A stretch of DNA of 64,000 nt from Actinomycetota bacterium (lineage in GTDB: Bacteria; Actinomycetota; Actinomycetes; S36-B12; GCA-2699445), in the NCBI GenBank assembly GCA_020438795.1, contig JAGQTY010000012.1, forward strand, positions 1 through 64,000, given 5' to 3'. Positions 44,111 through 52,561 of the stretch are shown here, piece after piece. Position numbers and translations under genes: made by a program. Each line of letters begins with the position of its first letter. Positions within the stretch are counted from its first letter, which is position 1. The notes beneath the pieces are model-generated. The model had not been told where the DNA came from, ran no database searches, and was given only the letters and a program-made list of their open reading frames with translations.

Positions 44111-44538
44111 CGGCCCCTGCCAAGTCGACCACCCGTCGTCCTGCCCGCGAGCCTCCGTGAGACAGCACTCACGTGGGACTCACAGTAACAAGGCATAACC
44201 GCAGAGTAAGTGGCGGAAGGGCCGGAAGCCATGCCACCGATCGAGTGAAGGGCGACGCCGTGGCAGTGCAGCAGGACCCTGCTCAAGATCATTTGCGGGG
44301 CCGAGGCCCGCACCCACACCTGCGATTCACAGACGCTGTACCGTATGTCCGGTTTTTCACGAGGGGAATCTCGGTTGGTGCGAGAACCACTGCTCTGGGC
44401 GAACCGACGCCGCGGATTGGCGGTCCCGTGTTGCGAGGTTCGCGCTGGAGTGGAAATCTGCCTCGGAGATTCATCCGGATGGTCGTACACCGGCGGGCAC
44501 CACGATCCGATGGCGGCCCGCGCCAGCATCACTAAGCG
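44111..44538. other. Upstream region of the giant-protein operon
   Basis: No convincing gene in 428 bases; frames here lack ribosome sites and family features. It must hold the promoter of the giant operon (minus strand). A possible -10 and a stem-loop are listed separately. I saw no recognisable riboswitch. Confidence 0.5.
44156..44173 (-). promoter_or_regulatory. Stem-loop/palindrome in the giant operon leader
   Basis: A perfect CGTGAG-N6-CTCACG inverted repeat lies 46 bp before the GTG start and just downstream of a candidate -10 (TACTGT on the minus strand at 44182-44187). It could be an operator or an RNA hairpin. Confidence 0.35.
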
Positions 44539-45063
44539 TCAGGGGTGCCGCAATAGGGCAGCCAGTTGCTCTGCCCAACTGAGAGCGCGTTTCCGCTCAC
44601 CGTCGACGAGCGGCCCCCTGACGTCCTCCACGAAGAAGTGCTCCTCCCCCAGGAGCTCACCGAAGCCCAGCTTCCCCAGGCGCTTGCGAATCGTGGTCGC
44701 GGCATGGTCCAGCGAGGTGATCGCCTTGGGGCCCCGGGCTCGGGTGTCCCAGACTGCGACCCTGATGCTGCCGTCGCCCGCGTGGAGCCCTTTCAGCCAT
44801 TCCCGGACCCCGATTCCGGAGGACACAAGATGACCGTCCGACTTCTTCGCGGCATCCTCTCGGGTCGCGGGCCGGCTCAGTGCGGTGGCATGAGTGGGAG
44901 CTCCCACGACCAGCAGTGCCACGTCTGGGTCGATCCTCTCGGGAGCCTCACCCACCTCGAAGGCCTCGACCACCAGGCCGGCCCCGGTGAGGCCCTGAGT
45001 CACCGATTCCGCGATCTGCTGGCCGTCCCCGAACATCGACTCGTACACGACTACGGCTCTCAT
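44539..45063 (-). CDS. Flavodoxin-domain protein
   Basis: A 174-residue flavodoxin-like protein. MRAVVVYESMFGDGQQIAESVTQGL supplies the FMN phosphate-binding loop (S/T-x-F/Y-G-x-G style: ESMFGDGQ). LLVVGAPTHATALSRP is the second flavin loop and VAVWDTRARGPKAITSLDHAATTI the third. It probably binds FMN and carries electrons or senses redox state in the cytosol. AGGAG lies 6 nt before the ATG. The gene is downstream of the photolyase cluster but separated by a hairpin, so it is probably an independent unit. Confidence 0.88.
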   Translation of the reverse strand: MRAVVVYESMFGDGQQIAESVTQGLTGAGLVVEAFEVGEAPERIDPDVALLVVGAPTHATALSRPATREDAAKKSDGHLVSSGIGVREWLKGLHAGDGSIRVAVWDTRARGPKAITSLDHAATTIRKRLGKLGFGELLGEEHFFVEDVRGPLVDGERKRALSWAEQLAALLRHP

Positions 45064-45170
45064 CGCTGGCTCCTATCACCTCGACGCTTCAGTATCTCGA
45101 ACGGTTCGACGAGGCGCTATGGACCATGGCCCCGTCCCCCGAACGCCTCACCTGTCGGCCGTCACCACGA

Positions 45171-45201
45171 TGACCCGGCGCCTCCCCCAGGAGCCGGGTC
45201 A
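45171..45201 (-). terminator. Terminator hairpin ending the photolyase operon
   Basis: A 9-bp perfect stem (TGACCCGGC at 45171-45179 with GCCGGGTCA at 45193-45201) overlaps the stop codon of the hydrolase gene, with a 13-nt loop. Confidence 0.6.
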
Positions 45202-45804
45202 ATCGTTTTCGCGGAATCCGAGTACCACCTCCAGGACTTCCTCCCGGAAATCGGCGCTGAGGTTCGAGCCGCACAGCAACCGCGCGACAACACCACGGAG
45301 GTCCTTCTCCATGAAGTCCACGTGTCCCATCCCGGGAAGGACGACACTGACGTCGGTGGAGAAACTGCGATGGTCCCGGTCGGCCGGGTTGCAGCGCCCG
45401 CCCCTGCCAGCCGCAATGGTCAGCGACCGGACTCCGGCCGCCGGGGGTGCCATGGCAGCGGCCGGCCTCCCTGGCGCCGATCCTGCCACCGGATCAACAA
45501 GGACCAGGCCAGCGACGCCCGCGCTCGGGTCTGCGGCGATCCGGTAGGCCACCTGAGCCCCGCGCGAATGGCCGAGCAACCAGCTGCCCGTGGCCTGTGA
45601 CCGCCAGCGGCGCACACTCTCCTCGATCCCGGTACTGCGCAATTGCTGGCCGGGAGAGTCCTGGGCGACCCGGACGTTGCCCCCGCGGCGGACAAGCCCG
45701 TTCAGCACCCCCCGGTAGTCCGAGGGCCTGGCCAGGAATCCTGGGAAGAACAACCACTCGGTCCGCCCGTCAGCCTGCCGACGCGACTCCGAAATGCTGT
45801 CCAT
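45199..45804 (-). CDS. Alpha/beta hydrolase, last gene of the photolyase operon
   Basis: A 201-residue compact alpha/beta hydrolase. An oxyanion-loop strand (WLFFPGFLARPSDYRG) is followed by the nucleophile elbow LGHSRGAQVAYR, an acidic segment after VLVDPVAGS, and a late GMGHVDFME supplying His. The start at 45804 (MDSISESRR) lies 7 nt past the photolyase stop, so the gene is translated from the same mRNA. The GHVDF end recalls small chlorophyllase-like or carboxylesterase-like proteins. The substrate is unknown. Placement suggests induction by light. Confidence 0.78.
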   Translation of the reverse strand: MDSISESRRQADGRTEWLFFPGFLARPSDYRGVLNGLVRRGGNVRVAQDSPGQQLRSTGIEESVRRWRSQATGSWLLGHSRGAQVAYRIAADPSAGVAGLVLVDPVAGSAPGRPAAAMAPPAAGVRSLTIAAGRGGRCNPADRDHRSFSTDVSVVLPGMGHVDFMEKDLRGVVARLLCGSNLSADFREEVLEVVLGFREND

Positions 45805-45811
45805 CGCGGTA

Positions 45812-47122
45812 TCAGTTCCACTGTCCCCGCAGAGCACGCTGCGAGTCGAGGTAGCGGGTCCGTGCCTCGTCATGATCGACGATCCGCTGCGGGTATCCGT
45901 CGGCATACCCCTGTGGATGCTGCCACGGCTCATGCACCGAGGCCCCCGGACACGCTCGCAGTTCCGGGACGAACCGGCGGACGTAGTCGCCGTCCGGATC
46001 GAACCGCAACCCCTGCCGTACCGGGTTGAAGACCCGGTAATAGGCGGAGGAACCCGGACCGATCCCTGCGACCCACTGCCAGTTCATGTTGTTGCTGGCG
46101 ACATCGGCGTCCCTCAGATACTCCAGGAAGTGTCGCGCACCTGGCTGCCAGTGGATGAGCAGGTCCTTGCAGAGGAAGGACGCGACGATCATCCGGACCC
46201 GGTTGTGCATCCTGCCGGTCTCGAGCAACTGACGCATCCCCGCGTCCACCACCGGATAGCCGGTACGTCCTTCCCGCCAGGCTTCGAAGTCCTCGTGCCA
46301 GTCATCGGCCATGTCCGGCTGGTCAGCTCCGGGGCTCTGCCATGCCGAATCGCGTGCGCCCATGGCGTCGGCGAAGAATTCCCGCCAGGCGAGCTCCCGC
46401 AGAAAACCCTCGGATCCTGGCTGGCCGGCCGCAGCCTGCCAGACGGTGCGGGGATGCAGTTCGCCGAAGTGCAACGGCTCGGACAGGTGACTGGTGCAGT
46501 CGAGGTCGAGGCGGTCCCGGCAGTCGGAGTAGCGTGCGAGCCGCTCATCGAGGAGCGTGCTGAGCAGGACCATCGGACCCGCGTCCGGGAGCCCCGGATC
46601 GACCGGCTGGGGCAGTTCGCGGTCGTGCCACCACGCGACCACCCCGGACTCCGGCTCCGGCTTGGGCAGGGTCAGCCAGGCGCGGTAGTAGGGCGTGAAC
46701 ACCTGATACCGGGAACCGTCGGGCTTGCGGACCTCCCCGGGCACGTGCAGGTACGGCGAGTCGTGGAACTCCAGGTCCATACCGGCCGCCCGTGCGGCCA
46801 CGTGTGCCCGGACATCCCTTCGCCTGCCTCTGGGGGTGTACTCGCCCGTGGCGAAGACGGACGACACGCCCTGGGCCTGCAACAGTGCCAGGACCGCGGT
46901 GAACTCACCCTCCATGATCCACAGGCCGGCACCGCCGTGGGCTCGTATCTGTTCATCGAGACGCCTCAGCGCCGCCTCGAAGCGTCGCCGCCTGAAGGTC
47001 GCCATGCGGACGCTCCGGTCCCGGATGAAGAACGGCAACACCTCCCCATCGGCAGCCGCCCGGAGCAGGGCCGGATTGTCAGTGACACGGAGGTCGCGCC
47101 GGAACCAGAAGCCGACCGTCAT
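45812..47122 (-). CDS. Deoxyribodipyrimidine photolyase / cryptochrome family
   Basis: A 436-residue class I photolyase-like flavoprotein. The N-terminal antenna domain starts VGFWFRRDLRVTDNPALL. The FAD-binding domain holds FLRELAWREFFAD, YPVVDAGMRQLLETGRMHNRVRMIVASFLCKDLLIHW and NNMNWQWVAGIGPGSSAYYRVFNPVRQGLRFDPDG. It would repair cyclobutane pyrimidine dimers using blue light. The Trp residues of the electron-transfer chain appear present (NWQW). The start overlaps the previous gene's stop by 1 nt (TGATG), so expression follows the B12-type regulator two genes upstream. Confidence 0.94.
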   Translation of the reverse strand: MTVGFWFRRDLRVTDNPALLRAAADGEVLPFFIRDRSVRMATFRRRRFEAALRRLDEQIRAHGGAGLWIMEGEFTAVLALLQAQGVSSVFATGEYTPRGRRRDVRAHVAARAAGMDLEFHDSPYLHVPGEVRKPDGSRYQVFTPYYRAWLTLPKPEPESGVVAWWHDRELPQPVDPGLPDAGPMVLLSTLLDERLARYSDCRDRLDLDCTSHLSEPLHFGELHPRTVWQAAAGQPGSEGFLRELAWREFFADAMGARDSAWQSPGADQPDMADDWHEDFEAWREGRTGYPVVDAGMRQLLETGRMHNRVRMIVASFLCKDLLIHWQPGARHFLEYLRDADVASNNMNWQWVAGIGPGSSAYYRVFNPVRQGLRFDPDGDYVRRFVPELRACPGASVHEPWQHPQGYADGYPQRIVDHDEARTRYLDSQRALRGQWN

Positions 47123-48612
47123 CAGGCCGCAGCACTTGCCGGTTGCGGCGCCGGCAGCGCCTCCGCCCGGGCAACCATCCGGCTCAGCATCGGACCGAAG
47201 ACGAAGGCATGGAACGGAGCGACAGCCCACCAGTAGAAGTGCCCGGCCAGACCCCTTGGGTAGAAGAGCGCCCGCTGCTGGATCCGGCAGCCGCCGTCGG
47301 CCGGCTCGATTCGCCATTCCAGCCAGGCCAAGCCCGGCAGCTTCATCTCGGCCCGCAACCTCAGGATCTCAGGGGAGACCCGTTCCTCTACCCGCCAGAA
47401 ATCCAGGGCGTCCCCGACCCGCAGGTGCACAGGATCGCGCCGGCCCCGGCGAAGGCCGACACCACCGATCAGCCGGTCGGCGGCCCCTCGTATCTCCCAC
47501 ATCCAGTCGGCCGTGAAATAGCCGGTCTCGCCGCCGATGGTCTCGACCACCGAATAGACATTCTCCGGGCTTGCCTGTGTCTGCGCCTCTCGTACGTCGG
47601 TGTACAGCGAGCCCCCTGACCAGTCGGGGTCACTCGGCAGCGGCTGAGAAGGTGCGCCCACGACCGAGGCTCCCGACCATCTCGTGTCCACGTGGGCGTC
47701 CCGCACGCGGGCGATCGCATAGCGGACCGCGTCGTCGTAGCCCAGCAGGCCGCCGGGCGGATCCGGAATGATCTCCGCGATCGAGTGGTCCCGGCACACG
47801 ACGGGCACCCGCAGGCTCTCGACCAGCGGACGAGCCACTCCCCGGGGCACCGGCGTGATCAGTCCGACCCAGTGACTCGACAGGCCCGGGGACAGGACAT
47901 TGATCGGCAGGATTCGCCGCGGCGGCAGTCCGGACACCTTGGCGAACCTTTGCATCATCTCCTGGTAGGTCATGACTTCCGGTCCGCCGATGTCGAAGTC
48001 CTGATTGACCTCGCCGGGGACATCGGCCGCCTCGACCAGGTAGTGCAGCACGTCCCGCACCGCGATCGGCTGCGTCTTCGTGCGGACCCACAGCGGCGTG
48101 ATCATGGCTGGCAGCCGTTCGGTCAGGTAGCGCAGCATCTCGAACGAGGCCGACCCCGAGCCGAGGACCACTGCCGCTCGCAATTCGATCGTCGGGACCC
48201 CACTTCCCCGCAGTGCTTCTCCCACAGACCGGCGACTGCGCAGATGCGGACTGAGCTTGGTCCCGGACGGGGCCATACCTCCCAGATACACGATGCGGCC
48301 GACGTGCTGACGCTGGGCGGCTGCCGCGAACTGCTCCGCCACTTCGCGCTCCGTCAGGTCGAACTGCGGCCCACTCCCGATCGAGTGCATGAGGTAGTAG
48401 GCGACAGCGACCCCGGCGAGCGCCTCGTCCAGCGTGGCCGCATCACGCGCGTCACCCTGCACCACTGTCACGTCGTCGAACCAGGTCCGCTGGCTGATGG
48501 ACTCCGGGCGACGGACCAGGACGCGGACGTTCCAGCCACGGGCCAGCAACATGGGGATGAGCCGCCCCCCGACATAGCCGCTTGCGCCGGTGACGAGACA
48601 GGTGCGGTTCAT
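47122..48612 (-). CDS. NAD(P)-binding oxidoreductase with DUF2867 C-terminus
   Basis: A 496-residue fusion. The first 290 residues are an atypical SDR/NmrA-like Rossmann domain (CLVTGASGYVGGRLIPMLL; YYLMHSIGSG; YLGGMAPSG). The rest is a DUF2867/SRPBCC-like domain (YTDVREAQ, ETGYFTADWMWEIRG, GDALDFWRVEE, WLEWRIE). Such fusions often sit beside photolyases in actinobacteria. The reaction is unknown; a redox step on a lipid or isoprenoid is possible. It overlaps the regulator by 4 nt and the photolyase by 1 nt, a tight operon. Confidence 0.88.
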   Translation of the reverse strand: MNRTCLVTGASGYVGGRLIPMLLARGWNVRVLVRRPESISQRTWFDDVTVVQGDARDAATLDEALAGVAVAYYLMHSIGSGPQFDLTEREVAEQFAAAAQRQHVGRIVYLGGMAPSGTKLSPHLRSRRSVGEALRGSGVPTIELRAAVVLGSGSASFEMLRYLTERLPAMITPLWVRTKTQPIAVRDVLHYLVEAADVPGEVNQDFDIGGPEVMTYQEMMQRFAKVSGLPPRRILPINVLSPGLSSHWVGLITPVPRGVARPLVESLRVPVVCRDHSIAEIIPDPPGGLLGYDDAVRYAIARVRDAHVDTRWSGASVVGAPSQPLPSDPDWSGGSLYTDVREAQTQASPENVYSVVETIGGETGYFTADWMWEIRGAADRLIGGVGLRRGRRDPVHLRVGDALDFWRVEERVSPEILRLRAEMKLPGLAWLEWRIEPADGGCRIQQRALFYPRGLAGHFYWWAVAPFHAFVFGPMLSRMVARAEALPAPQPASAAA

Positions 48613-49451
48613 CGGCGCGCCGCCCTGCTCCGGTCAGCCAGTTCCAGGAAGCAGGCAACGGCCTGATCACTGGACCCTCCGAAATGGGTGGCCCCGAGGG
48701 CCTCAGCCTGCTCACGGGACTCGATCGCACGCCCACCGAGCAGCCGTTCCTCGATCCCCGCTTCGGCCAGCTCCGCCATGAGCAGGCTGATCTGATCCTC
48801 GTTGCCGCTCATCGTGGCACAGACCCCCACAGCGGTGAGGCCGGACAGGTCATCGGCGAAACCGACAAAACTCTCGGCGGGCACGTTCGCGCCCAGGTCG
48901 TGGACCCGGAAGCCCTCGCCACGCAGCACGTCGGAGAGCATGGCGACCGGGAGCCCGTGCAGGTCCATCGCAGGCGCACCCAGTATGAGTTCGCCCTTGC
49001 GTCTGCCCTTGCGCGCGAAGAACGGCCCCGTTCGCCCGACGAGCCTGTGCGCGACAGCCGAAGCAGTGTGCTCCTCGGCCACGCTCACTTCCCCGGCAGC
49101 CCATCTCGAGCCGATGTCCTGAAGCGACGGGGTGAGGATCTTGCCGTAGAAGTCCCGGGGGCTGATGCCGCCTGTGAGCGCATCTTCGGTGAGGCGCCAG
49201 GCGCCCGCTTCGTCCCCAGCAAGGAGCCGGTCCTCGAAGCGTTGCCTGAACTCATCGGTCGCCTTCTGGGCCCTGCCTCGTTTGCCGCGGACACCGGGCC
49301 GGAATGCCGCCACATCGCTGCGAGCCACCCGCCATTCGCCATCGACCTGTTGACCAGGCATCCGCCCGGTGCGTACGTAGCGGTAGGCGGTCATATAGTG
49401 AACGCCGAGCAGCTCAGCAGCTTCACTCAGGGAGACAGTCTCGCTGGCCAT
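48609..49451 (-). CDS. B12-binding light-responsive transcriptional regulator (CarH/LitR-like)
   Basis: A 280-residue regulator. Residues 6-52 form an excisionase/HTH_17-type winged helix (SLSEAAELLGVHYMTAYRYV, MPGQQVDGEWRVARSDVAAF) instead of the usual MerR head of CarH. Residues 65-140 are the four-helix bundle with the photosensor motif W-x9-EH (Trp117, Glu127, His128). Residues 153-270 are the cobalamin Rossmann domain with Asp163-x-His165-x-x-Pro168, a DxHxxG variant whose His would ligate cobalt. In CarH, AdoCbl-bound tetramers repress in the dark and light releases them. The gene leads the oxidoreductase-photolyase-hydrolase operon. A palindrome overlapping its own -10 suggests autorepression. 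Light sensing is inferred from motifs. Confidence 0.88.
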   Translation of the reverse strand: MASETVSLSEAAELLGVHYMTAYRYVRTGRMPGQQVDGEWRVARSDVAAFRPGVRGKRGRAQKATDEFRQRFEDRLLAGDEAGAWRLTEDALTGGISPRDFYGKILTPSLQDIGSRWAAGEVSVAEEHTASAVAHRLVGRTGPFFARKGRRKGELILGAPAMDLHGLPVAMLSDVLRGEGFRVHDLGANVPAESFVGFADDLSGLTAVGVCATMSGNEDQISLLMAELAEAGIEERLLGGRAIESREQAEALGATHFGGSSDQAVACFLELADRSRAARR

Positions 49452-49476
49452 GACAACTCCTCACTCCTGCCCTATT

Positions 49477-49488
49477 ATTAGGGCTAAA
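49477..49488 (-). promoter_or_regulatory. Putative photoreceptor operator 1 (own promoter)
   Basis: ATTAG-GG-CTAAA, next to and overlapping a TAATAAT-like -10 on the minus strand. It shares the ATTAG-N2-CTAAW core with the site at 49570. Confidence 0.6.
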
Positions 49489-49569
49489 AGCTGAAGTCCG
49501 CAATGCCGCCTCGCGATCGAACGACGAATTCGCCCACTCGGCGGCACGGCAACTCGCCCGTAATCTTCT

Positions 49570-49581
49570 ATTAGTGCTAAT
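49570..49581 (+). promoter_or_regulatory. Putative photoreceptor operator 2 (MMPL promoter)
   Basis: ATTAG-TG-CTAAT, a perfect 5-bp dyad overlapping the TAATAT hexamer (49578-49583) that lies 7 nt before the MMPL ATG. The match to operator 1 suggests the divergent exporter belongs to the same regulon. Confidence 0.6.
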
Positions 49582-49583
49582 AT
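49578..49583 (+). promoter_or_regulatory. -10 element, likely leaderless MMPL promoter
   Basis: TAATAT, 7 nt before the ATG at 49591. No ribosome-binding sequence lies in the gap. Confidence 0.5.
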
Positions 49584-49590
49584 TGCGCTC

Positions 49591-51756
49591 ATGAAGACTG
49601 CAGAAGTTGAGCCGAAGGAGTCCCCCTCACCGGCTCCTCCACGCCGGACCCCCTGGTTGCGCTGGGTCCTGCCCGCGGCCATCGTCGTCGTATGGATCTT
49701 CGTGGGAGGTCCGCTGGGCTCGTTCACAGGCCAGCTCGCCAGCGTGCAGGAGAACGACAGCCTCTCGTTCCTGCCAACCTCCGCCGAGTCGACAGAGGTC
49801 GCCAAGATCGAGTCGGAGTTCCAGACCAGTGACGCCATCCCCGCGATCATCGTCTACGAATATCCGGCGGAGCAGAGCCAACAGGTCCTTGGGGCCATCG
49901 CTGCCGACAAGCAGCAGATCGAAGCGCTCCCGGATGTCTCCTCCGTCGCCGGCCCGGTCCCTGCGTCGGACGGCAGTGCCGCCACTCTGATCGCGAGTGT
50001 CGACCCCGCCGACGAGGCCGACATAGGCCCCACCGTCGAGGAGATCCGGTCCATCCTCGATCAGTCCCTCGCGCTGGCGCTGGGTGCGAGCATCTACACC
50101 ACCGGACCGGCGGGCTTCCTGGCCGACTTCACGGAGGCCTTCGGTGAGATCGACGGGCTGCTCCTGCTCGTCACACTCGGCGTGGTCCTGATCATCCTGC
50201 TGATCGTCTACCGCTCACCGATCCTGCCGATCTTCGTGCTCATGACATCGTTGCTGGCGCTCGGCGCTGCGGCCGCGGTCATCTATGCCCTGGCCAGCGC
50301 GAACGTGATCACGCTCAACGGCCAGAGTCAGGGAATCCTCTTCATCCTTGTGATCGGTGCGACGACCGACTACTCTCTGCTGCTGGTGTCCCGTTTCAGG
50401 GAGGAACTGCGCACACACGCCCAGCCCTTCGACGCCATGAAGGCCACCCTGCGGGGAACCTATGAAGCGATCCTGGCCTCGGGAGGGACCGTCATCCTCG
50501 GTGTTCTCACGCTGCTGCTGTCGGAACTGAACTCAAACAAGGGGCTCGGGCCGGTCGCTGCCATCGGCATCCTGTTCGCGATGATCGCGGCCCTGACCTT
50601 CCTGCCAGCCGTACTGCTGCTCCTCGGGCGTGCTGCCTTCTGGCCGGCACGCCCCAAATACGCCGATGGGCAGACCCAACCAGGATCTGGCGGACTCTGG
50701 ACCCGCGTCGCGGAACTCGTCGGGCGCCGACCCCGACGCATCTGGATCAGTTCCCTCGCTGGGCTGATCGTGCTCAGCCTCTTCCTGCCCATGTTCAAGG
50801 CTGAAGGTGTGCCACAGTCGGACTTCTTCATGACCACAGTGGAGTCGACGCAGGGCCAGGCAGCCCTGGAACGGCACTTCCCCGGAGGCTCCGGCAGCGA
50901 GACCGTTGTGGTGGGACCAGCTAATGATCTGGCTGCGATGCTCGATGTCATCAAGGCGAATCCGGGCGTTGCGAGCGCAGCCCCGCTCTCGGGCGCGGAC
51001 GGGCCCGTCACTGTCGATGGCGAGGTCATGGTGAACGTGACGCTGCAGGACGCGGCGGACTCCATCGCGGCGGAACAGACCGTGGAGTCGTTGCGAACCG
51101 AGCTGGACCAGGTGTCGGACCAGGCCCTCGTGGGAGGGCCGACCGCCACTCAGGTGGACACCCAGGCAAGCGCCCAGCGCGACCTGTTCGTGATCATCCC
51201 CGCCGTGCTCGTGGTGACCCTGCTCGTGCTCATGCTGCTGCTCAGGGCAATCGTGGCACCACTGCTCCTGATCGGTACCGTCATCGTGTCGTTCTCGGCC
51301 ACACTCGGGCTGGCCGCGATCTTCTTCTACGGAATCCTGGACCTTCCGGGCGCCGATCCCTCGGTGCCTCTGTTCGCCTTCGTGTTCCTGGCGGCCCTGG
51401 GCATCGACTACAACATCTTCCTGATGACGCGTGCCCGGGAGGAGTCCACGAAGTCCGGAACCCGGCGCGGGATCCTCAAGGCACTGGCAGTGACCGGCGG
51501 GGTGATCACGAGCGCGGGTATCGTACTGGCTGCGACCTTCGGAGCGCTGGCTGTGCTGCCGCTGCTGTTCCTGTTCCAGATCGCGTTCATCGTGGCTGTC
51601 GGCGTACTGATCGACACCATGATCGTGCGATCCCTGCTGGTGCCTGCAGCGGTCTACGAACTCGGGGACCGGTCCTGGTGGCCGTCGCGGCTTGCGCGCC
51701 GTCCCGAGCAGGCCGAGGATGCGCAGACCGATGAGGACGCATCGATCAGAACTTGA
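49591..51756 (+). CDS. MMPL/RND-family membrane exporter
   Basis: A 721-residue protein of the MMPL branch of RND transporters. An N-terminal TM is followed by an extracytoplasmic loop (to about residue 175), then six TMs. The first MMPL core motif is GATTDYSLLLVSRFREELR, then a second TM and loop, and LGIDYNIFLMTRAREE marks the second repeat. The Asp-Tyr pairs (TTDYS, GIDYN) are the proton-relay positions. It probably exports a lipid or isoprenoid-like molecule by proton antiport. It diverges from the light regulator, and both promoters carry the same palindrome. Its 3' end overlaps the convergent downstream gene by 11 bp. Confidence 0.92.
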   Translation: MKTAEVEPKESPSPAPPRRTPWLRWVLPAAIVVVWIFVGGPLGSFTGQLASVQENDSLSFLPTSAESTEVAKIESEFQTSDAIPAIIVYEYPAEQSQQVLGAIAADKQQIEALPDVSSVAGPVPASDGSAATLIASVDPADEADIGPTVEEIRSILDQSLALALGASIYTTGPAGFLADFTEAFGEIDGLLLLVTLGVVLIILLIVYRSPILPIFVLMTSLLALGAAAAVIYALASANVITLNGQSQGILFILVIGATTDYSLLLVSRFREELRTHAQPFDAMKATLRGTYEAILASGGTVILGVLTLLLSELNSNKGLGPVAAIGILFAMIAALTFLPAVLLLLGRAAFWPARPKYADGQTQPGSGGLWTRVAELVGRRPRRIWISSLAGLIVLSLFLPMFKAEGVPQSDFFMTTVESTQGQAALERHFPGGSGSETVVVGPANDLAAMLDVIKANPGVASAAPLSGADGPVTVDGEVMVNVTLQDAADSIAAEQTVESLRTELDQVSDQALVGGPTATQVDTQASAQRDLFVIIPAVLVVTLLVLMLLLRAIVAPLLLIGTVIVSFSATLGLAAIFFYGILDLPGADPSVPLFAFVFLAALGIDYNIFLMTRAREESTKSGTRRGILKALAVTGGVITSAGIVLAATFGALAVLPLLFLFQIAFIVAVGVLIDTMIVRSLLVPAAVYELGDRSWWPSRLARRPEQAEDAQTDEDASIRT

Positions 51757-52480
51757 TCGGGAGGAACGTCAGGTAGACCAGCGTCCCGACGACCAGTGTG
51801 GTGCCGATACTTGCGGCGAAGATGGAGTAGGAGCGACGGCGGAGCTTCCCCGCCAGCGCAGCGAAGAACAGAGCCGAGGCGAACAGCACCACGGAGATCA
51901 CGTAGTTGTCGCTGTTCTGGTTGGCCTCAGCTGCTGCCAGGGCCTTCTCATCGGCCTCCGCCAGCTTCTCCTCCGACACTGTCTCCTCGGCCAGGACGTA
52001 CTCGTCCATCGTGAACGGCACACTCGGAGCATCCGGATTCTCGAACGGGTCAGTGTTCAGCCACGCCCGCACGGCGGGCTGGAACTCCGAACGGAACCGC
52101 TTGTATGTGAACCCGGAGATCGTCCCCGGCGTCGGCTTGTAGTCCTTGGCGCTCTTCGGCTGCTTGACCACGCCACGATCGATGTCGTCGACGAGGCTGT
52201 TCATCCACGAGAGGAACATGTTGGCGTCGATGCTCACCTGCTGCCCCGCCGTGGTGGAGGCACGCACCGATTCGGCCCGCGCGGCGTTGGCAGCTGCAGT
52301 GCTGCTGGCCTGCACCCCGCCCCACTTCGCGGACTGGAAACCGGCCCAGGCCGTCGCGATCGCCGCGATCGCCAGCAGGATGGTGGTCCACAGTTCCACG
52401 AAGTCCGTCGAGTGCGGCACCGCGGCATCGGAGCCGCGACGCTCGGACGCCGGGGCGTCGACTGACTCGGTTTCGCTCAT
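51746..52480 (-). CDS. Uncharacterised membrane protein (DUF4337-like)
   Basis: A 244-residue protein. An N-terminal TM (WTTILLAIAAIATAWAGFQSAKW) is followed by an Ala-rich helical stretch, an extracellular or cytosolic domain with TYKRFRSEFQPAVRAWLNTDP, a Glu/Ala-rich helix, and two C-terminal TMs (ISVVLFASALFFAALAGKL and FAASIGTTLVVGTLVYLTFL). The layout resembles DUF4337-type proteins, but family assignment is weak. Its last 11 bp overlap the convergent MMPL gene. TAGGCT lies 8 nt before the ATG. Confidence 0.7.
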   Translation of the reverse strand: MSETESVDAPASERRGSDAAVPHSTDFVELWTTILLAIAAIATAWAGFQSAKWGGVQASSTAAANAARAESVRASTTAGQQVSIDANMFLSWMNSLVDDIDRGVVKQPKSAKDYKPTPGTISGFTYKRFRSEFQPAVRAWLNTDPFENPDAPSVPFTMDEYVLAEETVSEEKLAEADEKALAAAEANQNSDNYVISVVLFASALFFAALAGKLRRRSYSIFAASIGTTLVVGTLVYLTFLPIKF

Positions 52481-52549
52481 CGGAGCTCAGCCTACCGAAA
52501 CCAGCACCGCAGTGGTCCAGGAGTGATCTTCCGGGGGCCGCCGCTGAAC

Positions 52550-52555
52550 TACAGT
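52550..52555 (+). promoter_or_regulatory. -10 element, leaderless DUF1697 promoter
   Basis: TACAGT, 6 nt (CGATGC) before the ATG at 52562. Confidence 0.5.
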
Positions 52556-52561
52556 CGATGC

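Noticed and set aside
44107..44535. Open frames of 120-162 codons in the gap upstream of the giant operon
   Set aside because: No ribosome site, no recognisable composition or motif, and they overlap the region that must hold the operon promoter.
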